Below, one piece after another: positions 26,270 through 34,362 of a stretch of 64,000 nt of DNA. The stretch is taken from contig NZ_JAQQWS010000001.1 of NCBI RefSeq assembly GCF_028610675.1, positions 1,282,274 to 1,346,273 on the forward strand, written 5' to 3'. The notes beneath the pieces are model-generated. The model saw only the letters and a list, made by a program, of their open reading frames with translations. It was not told the DNA's origin and did not search any database. How positions within the stretch are numbered: position 1 is the stretch's first letter; the number at the start of each line of letters is the position of its first letter. The position numbers and the translations under genes are program-made. The stretch is from Alkalihalobacillus pseudalcaliphilus. GTDB lineage: Bacteria; Bacillota; Bacilli; Bacillales; Bacillaceae_D.

Positions 26270-27445
26270 ATGAATACATACTTTGCAGATTTACATATCC
26301 ATATTGGTCGGACTGAGTCGGGACGCCCCGTAAAAATCACCGGTTCCAAATCTCTAACCATCGACTCTATTTTACGTGAAGCCAGTCAAGAAAAAGGACT
26401 TGATTTAATCGGAGTCATTGATTGTCATGTTCCTGAAGTAATTCAGACACTCAAACAGAGAGTAAGTAACGGTGATTGTACGGAACTTACTGAAGGTGGA
26501 GTACGCTTTGAACGAACAACTTTACTACTTGGTTGTGAATTAGAAATCAATGACCAGTTAAGTAGTGGTCCAATTCATGTCCTTGCCTTCCTCCCTACTC
26601 TAACTAGTATGGAGAAATTCTCAAATTGGTTATCGACTAAAATGAAAAACCACCATTTAAGTTCACAGCGAATTTACACTTCGGGACTTGACGTACAGAA
26701 AATGGTCAAAAGCCTTCAAGGATTGTTTATTCCTGCTCATATATTCACCCCGTTTAAGAGCTTATATGGGAGTGGTGTCAAGCAATCACTTACAGAAGTT
26801 TTTGACCCAAATAAAATTGATGCTGTTGAATTAGGTTTAAGTTCCGATACAAAAATGGCAGCACAAATTAAAGAACTCGATTCTTTTACGTTTTTAACTA
26901 ATTCTGATGCACATTCTCTAGGTAAAATTGGTAGGGAATATCAGCAATTGAGGTTGAAGGATTGCAATTTTAATGAATTCGCAATGGCTTTAAAAAATGA
27001 ATTAGGAAGAACGATTTTAGCCAACTATGGTCTTAAACCGCAAATCGGTAAATATCACCAAACAACTTGCGAAAAATGTATTTCTCCTAAATCAAGGGAT
27101 GAAAACACCTGTCTTCAATGTGGTCATCACCGTTTTGTCAAAGGGGTAAGTGAGCGTTTAAAAGAATTGTCCAATACCGACACATACTCACCCTTAAGGG
27201 AAAGACCCCCTTACATTCACCAAGTTCCACTTGAATACTTACCAGGTCTAGGTCCAAAAACACTCATGAAATTAAAGGATCATTTTGGTACAGAAATGAA
27301 TATTCTCCACCATGTTCCTTCCGAACAACTATTAAAAGCTGTGCCAGAAAAAATAGCAAAATTAATTATCGCAGCTAGAACGGGCGGACTTACGTTCCAG
27401 ACTGGTGGAGGCGGATTATACGGAAAGGTAGTTGATCAGAAATGA
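26270..27445 (+). CDS. yqxK: PHP-domain endonuclease Q-like protein (YqxK)
   Basis: A 391-residue protein starting MNTYFADLHIHIGRTESG at ATG 26270. PHP metal-site motifs follow in order: DLHIHIG (7-13), GVIDCH (about 48), GCELEI (about 88), PAHIFTP (about 154) and TNSDAH (about 215). A zinc-ribbon CEKC...CLQCG is near 268-285, and a helix-hairpin-helix (LPGLGPKTLMKL) near 342. EndoQ enzymes of archaea and some bacilli nick DNA 5' of uracil, hypoxanthine or xanthine, and YqxK is the Bacillus homolog. The alternative GTG at 26258 has no good ribosome binding site. It is divergent from yhbD. Confidence 0.85.
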   Translation: MNTYFADLHIHIGRTESGRPVKITGSKSLTIDSILREASQEKGLDLIGVIDCHVPEVIQTLKQRVSNGDCTELTEGGVRFERTTLLLGCELEINDQLSSGPIHVLAFLPTLTSMEKFSNWLSTKMKNHHLSSQRIYTSGLDVQKMVKSLQGLFIPAHIFTPFKSLYGSGVKQSLTEVFDPNKIDAVELGLSSDTKMAAQIKELDSFTFLTNSDAHSLGKIGREYQQLRLKDCNFNEFAMALKNELGRTILANYGLKPQIGKYHQTTCEKCISPKSRDENTCLQCGHHRFVKGVSERLKELSNTDTYSPLRERPPYIHQVPLEYLPGLGPKTLMKLKDHFGTEMNILHHVPSEQLLKAVPEKIAKLIIAARTGGLTFQTGGGGLYGKVVDQK

Positions 27446-27485
27446 TGAGCTACCTTTTTATTTTTAAATTCTAATTCTTTTTTTG

Positions 27486-27543
27486 TTGACATTCACTGCC
27501 CTCAGAATTAAGATAAGAATGCAACTACTGATAATGATTATCA
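27486..27543 (+). promoter_or_regulatory. Fur-controlled promoter of the siderophore-binding lipoprotein
   Basis: TTGACA (27486-27491), 17-bp spacer, TAAGAT (27509-27514). A perfect 15-of-15 Fur box, TGATAATGATTATCA, lies at 27529-27543, over the transcription start region, 40 bp before the start codon at 27584. Fur with iron would block initiation. Confidence 0.9.
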
Positions 27544-27583
27544 TTATTGGTACATAGTGCAATTTTACTTGAGGAGAATGAAC

Positions 27584-28498
27584 ATGAAAAGATTAGGCTT
27601 GCTTATCCTATTTGCCTGTGTTTTTCTAACAGCATGCGGCAATGAAAATTCAACAAACGGGGGGATTGATGGGCTCGAAACTGAAGATTCAACCGTTACA
27701 TATGATTCAGAAACGGGTCCGATTGAAGTACCTGCGGATCCACAACGTATAATCGCTTTAACAAACGGCCCAAACGTCCTAGCTTTAGATGGTAAAGTTG
27801 TTGGTATTGACCAATGGACAAATATGAACCCTTTATTTGATGATAAATTAGAGGATGTTGAAATTGTTTCCGAAGAAAATTTAGAACAAATTATTGAGCT
27901 TGACCCTGATTTGATCATTGCAGGTTCTTATATGAAGAATCTTGATAAAATGAGTGATATCGCTCCAACTGTCGTCTACACATGGGGAGAATTGGATTAC
28001 CTTGATCAACAAGTTGAAATCGGAAAGCTTCTCAATAAAGAAGAAGAAGCAACGAAATGGGTAGCTGATTTTCAAGAGCGTGCCGAAGCATCTGGAAAAG
28101 CCATTCGTGAAAAGATTGGTGAGGATTCAACCATCTCTGTTTTAGAAACCGGAAATAAGGAAATTTACGTATTTGGCGACAACTATGCACGAGGTACAGA
28201 AATCCTTTATCAGGCAATGAATTTAAATATGCCTGAAAAAGTTGAGGAACAAGCATTAGAGTCTGGTGTTTATACATTATCGTATGAATTATTACCAGAC
28301 TTCGCTGGGGACTTTATCGTTTTAAGTAAAAATCCAGATGTTGATAATTCTTTTATGGAAACTGAGACATGGAACAATATTCCTGCTGTTAAAAATGAGC
28401 AAATAATTGAAATTAATAGTAAAGCTTCTACTTATAGTGACCCTATTACTTTAGAATATCTTTTAGAAATCTTTGAAACAGCTTTATTAGGTGAATAA
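27584..28498 (+). CDS. Iron-siderophore ABC transporter substrate-binding lipoprotein
   Basis: A 304-residue lipoprotein. ATG 27584 follows GAGGAG by seven bases; the earlier in-frame ATG 27578 is too near the site. The lipobox is FLTACGN (Cys at about 17). The mature protein has the FecB/FhuD helical-backbone fold: PADPQRIIALTNGPNVLAL, then ELDPDLIIAGSY and later ELLPDFAGDFIVLS. The family binds ferric siderophores and delivers them to a permease-ATPase. Like Bacillus YhfQ, it is an orphan with no permease or ATPase gene in the window, so it must share a transporter encoded elsewhere. The perfect Fur box is direct evidence for iron regulation. Confidence 0.9.
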   Translation: MKRLGLLILFACVFLTACGNENSTNGGIDGLETEDSTVTYDSETGPIEVPADPQRIIALTNGPNVLALDGKVVGIDQWTNMNPLFDDKLEDVEIVSEENLEQIIELDPDLIIAGSYMKNLDKMSDIAPTVVYTWGELDYLDQQVEIGKLLNKEEEATKWVADFQERAEASGKAIREKIGEDSTISVLETGNKEIYVFGDNYARGTEILYQAMNLNMPEKVEEQALESGVYTLSYELLPDFAGDFIVLSKNPDVDNSFMETETWNNIPAVKNEQIIEINSKASTYSDPITLEYLLEIFETALLGE

Positions 28499-28506
28499 GC
28501 ATGAGG

Positions 28507-28536
28507 AAGCTGAACATATTTTTGTTCAGCTTTTTT
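28507..28536 (+). terminator. Terminator after the siderophore-binding gene
   Basis: AAGCTGAACA (28507-28516) with TGTTCAGCTT, followed by TTTTT. Confidence 0.85.
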
Positions 28537-28545
28537 AAATTCTAC

Positions 28546-30270
28546 TTATGATAATTCCCGTACAGACTCTCGCTCCCAGAAGTTTTTAAATCGTGCATAA
28601 GCGAGCGGTTTACCTAATCGTAACAAGTTATCGGCAAAATCAATAATTGTACAAGATTCAGTCCCCCCAAACCTTGGCCCTCTTAAGCCTCTCCCTATCA
28701 TTTGTTCATACAAAATGACACTCGTAGTTGGGCGAGTAATAACAATGTAGTCAGTCTTTGGAGCATCAAAACCTGTTGTTAGAACCCCATAATTAAATAA
28801 GAACTTGATCTGACCTTTTTTAAATTGGTCAATATACAATCTTCTTGCCGTTTTTGGTGTGTCCGAAGTAATCGCTACCGCAGAACTGTTTAACACATTC
28901 ATCGTCTGAGCTAATAATTCTGCATGTTCGACCGTACAAGCATAAATAAGAACGCTGGCCGTTTTTGGTAATTTTACAAGCGATGAGACGATTTGTTTAT
29001 TCCGCCAAACATCAGTTGCTAGCACGCGTAATAACTCTGTGAAGTCACGTTCTCCATTTGCAGTCACACATTGTTCATCAACTTCATACACACGTCCCGA
29101 TTGATAGATTACATGCTTAGGTTTCGCTAAATAGCCATGTTCCCTAAAAAAACGTAAAGGTGTTTCTTGTTGATTTAAATTAATTTTTGGTTGAATGAGA
29201 TGAGCTTCAAATTTATTAACCAGCTTCATCGTTTGTTCATCATTACGACCTGGGGTAGCAGTCAATCCACATATTGGAAATGAACGTCCACCAGAAAGTT
29301 CTTCTGCTTTCTCTAATAACTCTTGATACATAGGAGCGACAGCATGATGTGCTTCATCAATAATCATTGCCCCGCAATCACATAATATCTCAGCTATGAT
29401 AGGGTCTTTACTTTTTAATCGATAAAAGAGTTGTTGAATGCTTGCCACCACAGCACCACCGCAAAGCTCTTCTTCATCGATTTGATTTCCTGAGAAATAA
29501 CGATATAACCGTAAAGATTCTGGATAATCCTTTTCCTGCCACATCTCTGTTATACACGCGATTGCCTGTTCACATAATTCCTCACTTTGTGCAATCCATA
29601 TAAAATAACGTCCTTTTGCAAAGCCTTCTCTCATCCATTCAATATAACTCTCAACCGCCACACGTGTTTTCCCTGTGCCAGTAGGCATTGTTACGACACA
29701 TCTCGTATGGTTTCCCTCTAGTTTTAGAACCTTTAAGAGCTCATTTTTCAACTGTTCTTGAAAAGGAACTAATGGCGGTACAATCCTTTTGGGCTCAACA
29801 TCAATAAAAGATTCTTTTCTAATGACTTTATTAGCGGATTTGCCTGCAAAACTAGTTGGAAACCCTAAAGTTCTGACAAAATCCTTCGGCCATCTCCCAC
29901 CGACTAACCACTTCTTCTTTACGAGTGGTGTTACCATATATTTTGAAGCTGTTATCACCTTCTTCGTATCAGGATTTCGTTGATACAGGGCGATAAGGTC
30001 AGGTTCTTCCAGTTGCTTCAGTAAATAGCTCCTTAGCTCTCGAACCGCTAGCTCACTTCCTGCAAATAATAACTCAGCTTTTTCACGAATAATTAATTCT
30101 GCTATTTTTTGTTCCGTTAAGGATTGTCCTGTCAGTTCTATTAACATGTCTTGGATATCGTCTAATCGTTCTTTCCCAAGAATACGTATGAGCAATCTTA
30201 TTGGTACTCGATACTTTTCTATTAATAATTGCAAACATATTTGAACTTCTTGCTCTGTCACTTTTTTCAT
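28546..30270 (-). CDS. Superfamily 2 DEAD/DEAH helicase
   Basis: A 574-residue helicase-like protein. Walker A is MPTGTGKT at 195-202, DEAH is IIDEAHH near 308, motif III LTATPGR near 337, and motif VI EQMIGRGLRGP near 540. This layout matches type III restriction/UvrB-like (ResIII plus Helicase_C) proteins, with a roughly 160-residue N-terminal helical region of unknown function in front of the helicase core. No nuclease, methylase or other restriction motif is seen in the gene. A short intergenic gap separates it from an AAA ATPase encoded upstream on the same strand. Confidence 0.88.
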   Translation of the reverse strand: MKKVTEQEVQICLQLLIEKYRVPIRLLIRILGKERLDDIQDMLIELTGQSLTEQKIAELIIREKAELLFAGSELAVRELRSYLLKQLEEPDLIALYQRNPDTKKVITASKYMVTPLVKKKWLVGGRWPKDFVRTLGFPTSFAGKSANKVIRKESFIDVEPKRIVPPLVPFQEQLKNELLKVLKLEGNHTRCVVTMPTGTGKTRVAVESYIEWMREGFAKGRYFIWIAQSEELCEQAIACITEMWQEKDYPESLRLYRYFSGNQIDEEELCGGAVVASIQQLFYRLKSKDPIIAEILCDCGAMIIDEAHHAVAPMYQELLEKAEELSGGRSFPICGLTATPGRNDEQTMKLVNKFEAHLIQPKINLNQQETPLRFFREHGYLAKPKHVIYQSGRVYEVDEQCVTANGERDFTELLRVLATDVWRNKQIVSSLVKLPKTASVLIYACTVEHAELLAQTMNVLNSSAVAITSDTPKTARRLYIDQFKKGQIKFLFNYGVLTTGFDAPKTDYIVITRPTTSVILYEQMIGRGLRGPRFGGTESCTIIDFADNLLRLGKPLAYARFKNFWERESVRELS

Positions 30271-30347
30271 ATTTCCAGCTCCACTTGCTTTATGATCAAC
30301 TCTACTAGTCTATAGCTTTCTCACTCGCTTTGGCAACTGATATTTTT

Positions 30348-31106
30348 TTAACGTTGGAACAAGTGATAGAACAACCGCTGCTTATCATTAAAGAATTGCT
30401 CCATGATCTGATAATGCTCTGTTTCCTCGAGCGTAACCGTGGATATGCCAACTTCATTTAATTGATATAATGTCGATTCCGGATAAGCCATTAACAATGG
30501 TGAATGTGTGGATATGATGAATTGCGAACCATTTTCGATCAATTCATGAATCCTTGCTAATAACGACAGTTGACGCATAGGTGACAAGGCTGCCTCAGGC
30601 TCATCAAGAATATATAACCCATTCCCTGAGAACCGATTCATAAAGGCAGCAAAAAAAGACTCACCATGTGATTGCTCATGTAAAGACTTCCCGCCAAAGC
30701 GGTCGATAATTTTTGGACCTCCATCACCTTCATCTAACTCTTCAATATTGGTTGCAACATTATAAAAAGTTTCTGCTCGAAAGAAAAAGCCATCCTTTGG
30801 TCTTTTCACACCTTTACTTAATCGAATATAACGATCTAAATTCGAATGACTTTCATAACTTGCAAAGTTAAAATTTTTCGTTCCTCCTTCAGGATTGAAA
30901 CCATAGTTAACGGCAATTGCTTCTAGAAGAGTCGACTTTCCCATCCCATTCTCACCCATGATATACGTTACATTTGGATGAAAAATAAGCTCGTCTAATG
31001 AACGAATTGCAGGCAAAGAAAAAGGGAACTGCTTTTTATTTTCTATTCGCTCCTCTAAAACCGTTAATTTTTTTACATATTGGTCATATGTAGTTAATCT
31101 TCTCAT
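30348..31106 (-). CDS. AAA family ATPase of the ABC-like (AAA_21, COG3910) type
   Basis: A 252-residue soluble ATPase. Walker A is GENGMGKST at 51-59, an ABC-like signature is LHEQSHGES near 143, Walker B is LYILDEPEAAL near 164, and the H-loop is STHSPLL near 199. The core resembles RecF/SMC-type heads without coiled coil. Members of the group occur alone or next to nucleases in defence loci; none is visible here. It lies 77 bp upstream of the helicase gene and shares its strand, so they might be cotranscribed. GGAG precedes ATG 31106. Confidence 0.82.
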   Translation of the reverse strand: MRRLTTYDQYVKKLTVLEERIENKKQFPFSLPAIRSLDELIFHPNVTYIMGENGMGKSTLLEAIAVNYGFNPEGGTKNFNFASYESHSNLDRYIRLSKGVKRPKDGFFFRAETFYNVATNIEELDEGDGGPKIIDRFGGKSLHEQSHGESFFAAFMNRFSGNGLYILDEPEAALSPMRQLSLLARIHELIENGSQFIISTHSPLLMAYPESTLYQLNEVGISTVTLEETEHYQIMEQFFNDKQRLFYHLFQR

Positions 31107-31160
31107 TTTTTCACTCCTTTTTTATAAGTCATTATCATTTTTTAACTATAGCATTAAAAA

Positions 31161-31188
31161 GACACCCCTTGCTAGAAGCAGGAGTGTC
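31161..31188 (-). terminator. Terminator after the MBL hydrolase gene
   Basis: On the minus strand GACACTCCTGCT, TCT, AGCAAGGGGTGTC, followed by TTTTT. It ends the transcript of the MBL gene at 31209-32057. Confidence 0.8.
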
Positions 31189-31208
31189 CCATATATCCAA
31201 TTACTTGA

Positions 31209-32057
31209 TTAATGCTGTTTTAATATTTGATCGTTAACAAATGCTTGTATAAAAAAAGTCTCATTCTCATTTGCTTTTCGTTTGAACTCTTTTTCGAAAT
31301 GAATCATTGCTTCTTCTAAAGATGTTGACTTCACAGCCTTATTGGCTATTTGTAATTCCTTCCAATATAAATCCATTTCAGCTAAGTCACAGATTGATTC
31401 ATGTCCCAATAGAAAATATTTAGCTTGATACTTTTGAATATCTTCAATCATTGGGTTTAACATTTGTTGTTCATAGTGAAACAATGAATTTCTAGTTTTA
31501 CCATACGCACAATCTCCTAAAAAGATTAGTTCATCATCTTCTAAGTAGACAATGGTGGAGTCATTAGTATGTGTACTGCTTACTGTATCGATTTGACATA
31601 TTTTATGACCTAAATCTATTTTCAGTGTCTCATCAAAAATAATGTCCGGGTCCCTTAATTGAAATAAAGGGTCATTTATCAGATTTTCCTGAATGGCTTT
31701 CATCGCATATTCATTGATTAGTTGCTGATCGACTAATTGCTGTAATGAGGCATCAGTAAGTGAATCTAGCTGCCATTTTTTCCATTTCTGATGCGTCCGT
31801 CGGTTCATAATGATTGTGGCATCATACTCATTCGCTCCTAAGAAATGATCCCAATGAGCGTGAGTAATGACCAGATAACGGATAGGTGGAATTGATAATT
31901 TCTCTATTTCTCTTAAAAACTCTTGGGCATGTTGTGGCGAGTTGCCACCATCAATGATTAAACTATACTTTTCACCACATACTAACCCTAATACTGGTCT
32001 TTCCTGTTTTTCATCATGTGACAAATAATAGATATGTTCATTCCATTTATTTAACAT
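31209..32057 (-). CDS. MBL-fold metallohydrolase
   Basis: A 282-residue protein with the metal-binding HAHWDH (about 66-71), preceded by SLIIDGGNS and followed by STHTNDSTIVYL and LGDCAY, then LGHESI. These are the metallo-beta-lactamase fold landmarks of glyoxalase II-like hydrolases. The start at ATG 32057 has GAGGAG seven bases upstream; the frame's earlier ATG at 32090 lacks one. The substrate is unknown. It is monocistronic. Confidence 0.88.
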   Translation of the reverse strand: MLNKWNEHIYYLSHDEKQERPVLGLVCGEKYSLIIDGGNSPQHAQEFLREIEKLSIPPIRYLVITHAHWDHFLGANEYDATIIMNRRTHQKWKKWQLDSLTDASLQQLVDQQLINEYAMKAIQENLINDPLFQLRDPDIIFDETLKIDLGHKICQIDTVSSTHTNDSTIVYLEDDELIFLGDCAYGKTRNSLFHYEQQMLNPMIEDIQKYQAKYFLLGHESICDLAEMDLYWKELQIANKAVKSTSLEEAMIHFEKEFKRKANENETFFIQAFVNDQILKQH

Positions 32058-32243
32058 GTTAATCTCCTCTTCTTCATTTATATTCCTCATGAATGCGAGA
32101 GACTTTCTACATGTTGTAAATTTAATTAGCTATAGAAATTCTCTCTTAGAAAAGAGCTACCATTGGACTAATCCCTCCTTAAGTAAAGGTTAATTATATC
32201 ATAATTTTATTATTTTTACAATTTTCAGTATCTTCAATAGGAA

Positions 32244-32273
32244 AAAACGAGCAACCCTATGGTCACTCGTTTT
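32244..32273 (-). terminator. Terminator after the TerC-family gene
   Basis: AAAACGAGTGACC, ATAG, GGTTGCTCGTTTT on the minus strand with a T-run. It ends the riboswitch-led operon. Confidence 0.85.
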
Positions 32274-32280
32274 ATTTGGA

Positions 32281-33117
32281 TTAAAATTCACGATCTTTCA
32301 CTTGATTCTCTTCTTTTAATTCCTCTTCTACTTCTTCTTCAATTTTCTCAACTTTCTTTTCAGCTTCAGGATCTTTCTTAGATAAGAACCATCCACCTAC
32401 AGCAATTAATATAAGGACTGAATAGAAGAATAATTTCCATCCTGTTGAATGAGCAAAGTCATGCGGGATAACGGCGAGATCTTCGTGAGATAATGTAAGG
32501 ACAATTAATTTCACCCCGACCCAACCTACAATCATAAATGCAGCAATCTCCAGTCCTGGTCTGGCATGAAGTACTTTTACAAACCAAGTAGCCGCAAATC
32601 GCATAATAATAACACCAATTAATCCACCTGTTAAAATAACCATAAATTGTCCTGAGTCCATTCCACCAATGGTTCCGAGCCCAGTAGGTGGTAAGGCTAT
32701 CGCAAGTGCCACAGCAGCCAATATCGAGTCAACCGCAAAAGCGATATCAGCTATTTCAACTTTTAATACCGTAACCCAGAAACCTGCTTTTTTCTTAGGT
32801 CTTTTTGTTTCGTCATCTGGCCGCTTTCGAAATACCCATTTTCTAATAATATGGTTTAAGGCAATGAATAATAAGTACAATCCACCAATCGCTTGAACTT
32901 GCCATACATCGACTAAAAATGAAATGATAAATAAGGAAGCAAAACGGAAAACAAAAGCACCAGCTAAACCATAAAATAATGCTTTTTTACGCTCCTTTTC
33001 TGGTAAATGTTTGACCATAATCGCTAATACTAATGCGTTATCTGCCGCTAATATACCTTCTAATAATATTAATAATAAAAGAACCCAACCGTATTCAAGT
33101 ATTAATGAAACATCCAA
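32281..33117 (-). CDS. TerC family membrane protein, putative Mn2+ exporter (YkoY/YceF type)
   Basis: A 278-residue protein with about seven membrane segments and a 40-residue acidic tail (EAEKKVEKIEEEVEEELKEE). The TerC signature is visible: LEGILAADNALVLA (early Asp/Asn site), VEIADIAFAVDSILAAVALA (second Asp site) and a KLIVLTLSH region. In B. subtilis, YkoY and YceF export Mn2+ to metalate secreted enzymes, and ykoY is controlled by the same riboswitch class seen upstream here. The DUF1232 gene lies directly upstream with a 28-bp gap. Mn2+ as substrate is an inference from family and riboswitch. Confidence 0.88.
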   Translation of the reverse strand: MDVSLILEYGWVLLLLILLEGILAADNALVLAIMVKHLPEKERKKALFYGLAGAFVFRFASLFIISFLVDVWQVQAIGGLYLLFIALNHIIRKWVFRKRPDDETKRPKKKAGFWVTVLKVEIADIAFAVDSILAAVALAIALPPTGLGTIGGMDSGQFMVILTGGLIGVIIMRFAATWFVKVLHARPGLEIAAFMIVGWVGVKLIVLTLSHEDLAVIPHDFAHSTGWKLFFYSVLILIAVGGWFLSKKDPEAEKKVEKIEEEVEEELKEENQVKDREF

Positions 33118-33145
33118 TTAAAAGCTCCTCTCTTGGCAACCAAGA

Positions 33146-33409
33146 TTATCTTTTTTTATCTTGTGCTATCGTCTTTCTAATCATGCGGTCAAGTAGAAAT
33201 CCGACAATAAAAACATCATCAACAAATCCAAGACCGACAATAAAATCAGGTATTAAATCAAACGGTAAAGCCAAATAGCCTATGATAGCTATTGTGTATA
33301 TCACTTTTGTAGAAAGTTTGATCTCCTTCATGCGATAAAATCTTACTATTTTTGGTATTGAGCGCCAAAATGTTAATAAAAATAATAATCGTTTGAAGAA
33401 CCGTTTCAT
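33146..33409 (-). CDS. YkvA family (DUF1232) small membrane protein
   Basis: An 87-residue protein with GAGGTG before ATG 33409. The DUF1232 core is LPFDLIPDFIVGLGFVDDV at about 47-65, flanked by hydrophobic helices; a basic N-terminus (MKRFFKRLL) precedes. DUF1232 proteins are small membrane proteins of unknown function found with transporters. It is the first coding gene after the riboswitch and terminators, in an operon with the TerC-family gene. Confidence 0.82.
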   Translation of the reverse strand: MKRFFKRLLFLLTFWRSIPKIVRFYRMKEIKLSTKVIYTIAIIGYLALPFDLIPDFIVGLGFVDDVFIVGFLLDRMIRKTIAQDKKR

Positions 33410-33456
33410 TTTTTCACCTCTTTAGTTTCATGTAACCTCCCTCTAACACTAAAAAA

Positions 33457-33480
33457 ACCTTCACCGCTTCGGTAAAGGTC
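33457..33480 (-). terminator. Second tandem terminator of the riboswitch leader
   Basis: On the minus strand ACCTTTACCG, AAG, CGGTGAAGGT followed by TTTTTTT. It lies 12 bp beyond the first terminator and shares its 5' arm sequence (GACCTTTAC). Confidence 0.8.
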
Positions 33481-33491
33481 AAAATGAACAG

Positions 33492-33523
33492 AAAAAGACC
33501 TTTACCGTTATCAGTAAAGGTCT
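33492..33523 (-). terminator. First tandem terminator of the riboswitch leader (expression platform)
   Basis: On the minus strand AAGACCTTTAC, loop TGATAACG, GTAAAGGTCTT followed by TTTTC. It begins 18 bp after the aptamer's 3' end. Confidence 0.85.
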
Positions 33524-33540
33524 TGCTAACAACATTATGT

Positions 33541-33612
33541 AAAGTTGCCAACAAAGCCGAGAGCATCTGCTCCGTAATGACGACTTTGCTGTAAAAGCTA
33601 CTCCCCTTTAGG
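33541..33612 (-). promoter_or_regulatory. yybP-ykoY (manganese) riboswitch aptamer
   Basis: The minus strand reads AAAGGGGAGTAGC near 33610-33597, then AAGTCGTCA at about 33586-33578, then GAGCAGATGCTC and CTCGGCTTTGTTGGCAAC, ending near 33543. GGGGAGTAGC, GTCGTCA and the distal Pu-Cys-like GGC are the invariant landmarks of the yybP-ykoY family, which binds Mn2+ and turns on exporters. Consistent with that, the next genes are a DUF1232 protein and a TerC family protein. Two terminators stand between aptamer and genes. Confidence 0.9.
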
Positions 33613-33689
33613 AGGTTTATTCAGCTGTATTATTTATAAGATTACTTTAATCCTTTTACCTTAACTTGTCAATGTATTTTTTGTTGGAA

Positions 33690-33830
33690 CGTTACCCTAA
33701 AGGCGAGGTGCTTTTCTTCAATAAGCTCTCCGAGAATGGAGGCCTACTTTTCCTACAACAACTGGCACCACTTTTACTCTCTATGTTGTTACTTTCAGGC
33801 CTTTCCTACAACACCCGGCACCGCTTTAAA
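33690..33830. repeat. T/C-rich tandem repeat, two degenerate units
   Basis: Two related units of about 55-57 bp. Unit 1 ends GGCCTACTTTTCCTAC, AACAACTGGCACCA; unit 2 ends GGCCTTTCCTAC, AACACCCGGCACCG. It lies between the riboswitch and the gene at 33826. Other T/C-rich tandem tracts are at 38456 and 63824. Confidence 0.55.
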
Positions 33831-34362
33831 CGATACCAGCTATTTGTTCTAATGCATGTAATGAATTGATTGTATAATCAATTAATCCTGATATATCATT
33901 CATTTGTTCTTCTGTAATCCTTCTTTGAAAATGTAAGGTGATGTGATTATCCCACTGTTTCGCTTGCAGAGGCCTTTTAAATAATTGCGATAACTTTTGT
34001 TCTACGTTTAAATCCCGCTCCCAAACTGATTTGAATGCCCCCTCAATTTCAGCACATGTTCTTTCCGGGTTTACAAGTTTGCATTCAAATTGTATAAGTA
34101 GTTCACAACTTGGCTCAGTACCGGGTAATTCTAGAAGTTCTGCAGAGATATTTTCTAAATCTGTATGCAAATGGATTTCAGCTTGTACCGTACTAGTCTC
34201 TTCTAATTGAAATGTGAGAGAAAACGAACGAGACATATTCGCCAAATCGAGATGGTCTTTTCTCCCGCTTATTATAATTTCTTGATCTAGGTTATCACGG
34301 TCATACACTTCATTTTCAAATCCGACCTTCAGATTCTCAAAAACAGTTGGATCAAACAGCAT
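33826..34362 (-). CDS. Conserved-looking protein coupled to the FAD oxidoreductase
   Basis: A 178-residue soluble protein, not recognised. ATG 34362 has AGGAGG five bases upstream, and the start lies within the last 11 bp of the upstream oxidoreductase gene, so translation is coupled. The sequence is acidic and beta-rich in the first two thirds (SFSLTFQLEETSTVQAEIHL), then a helical C-terminus ending in NSLHALEQIAGIV. No signal peptide and no catalytic motif is apparent. The coupling suggests a partner or product-handling role for the oxidoreductase. Confidence 0.65.
   Translation of the reverse strand: MLFDPTVFENLKVGFENEVYDRDNLDQEIIISGRKDHLDLANMSRSFSLTFQLEETSTVQAEIHLHTDLENISAELLELPGTEPSCELLIQFECKLVNPERTCAEIEGAFKSVWERDLNVEQKLSQLFKRPLQAKQWDNHITLHFQRRITEEQMNDISGLIDYTINSLHALEQIAGIV

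Noticed and set aside
28546..31106. Helicase plus AAA ATPase as a phage defence island
   Set aside because: No nuclease, methylase or toxin domain lies near, and the flanking genes are ordinary housekeeping or metabolic genes; kept only as a low-interest finding.
32091..32280. Leader-like sequence with GGACT and a five-codon ORF behind a good ribosome binding site
   Set aside because: It lacks the T-box body and antiterminator; it lies after the MBL start and the TerC 3' end, and the peptide MVALF is too short to support.
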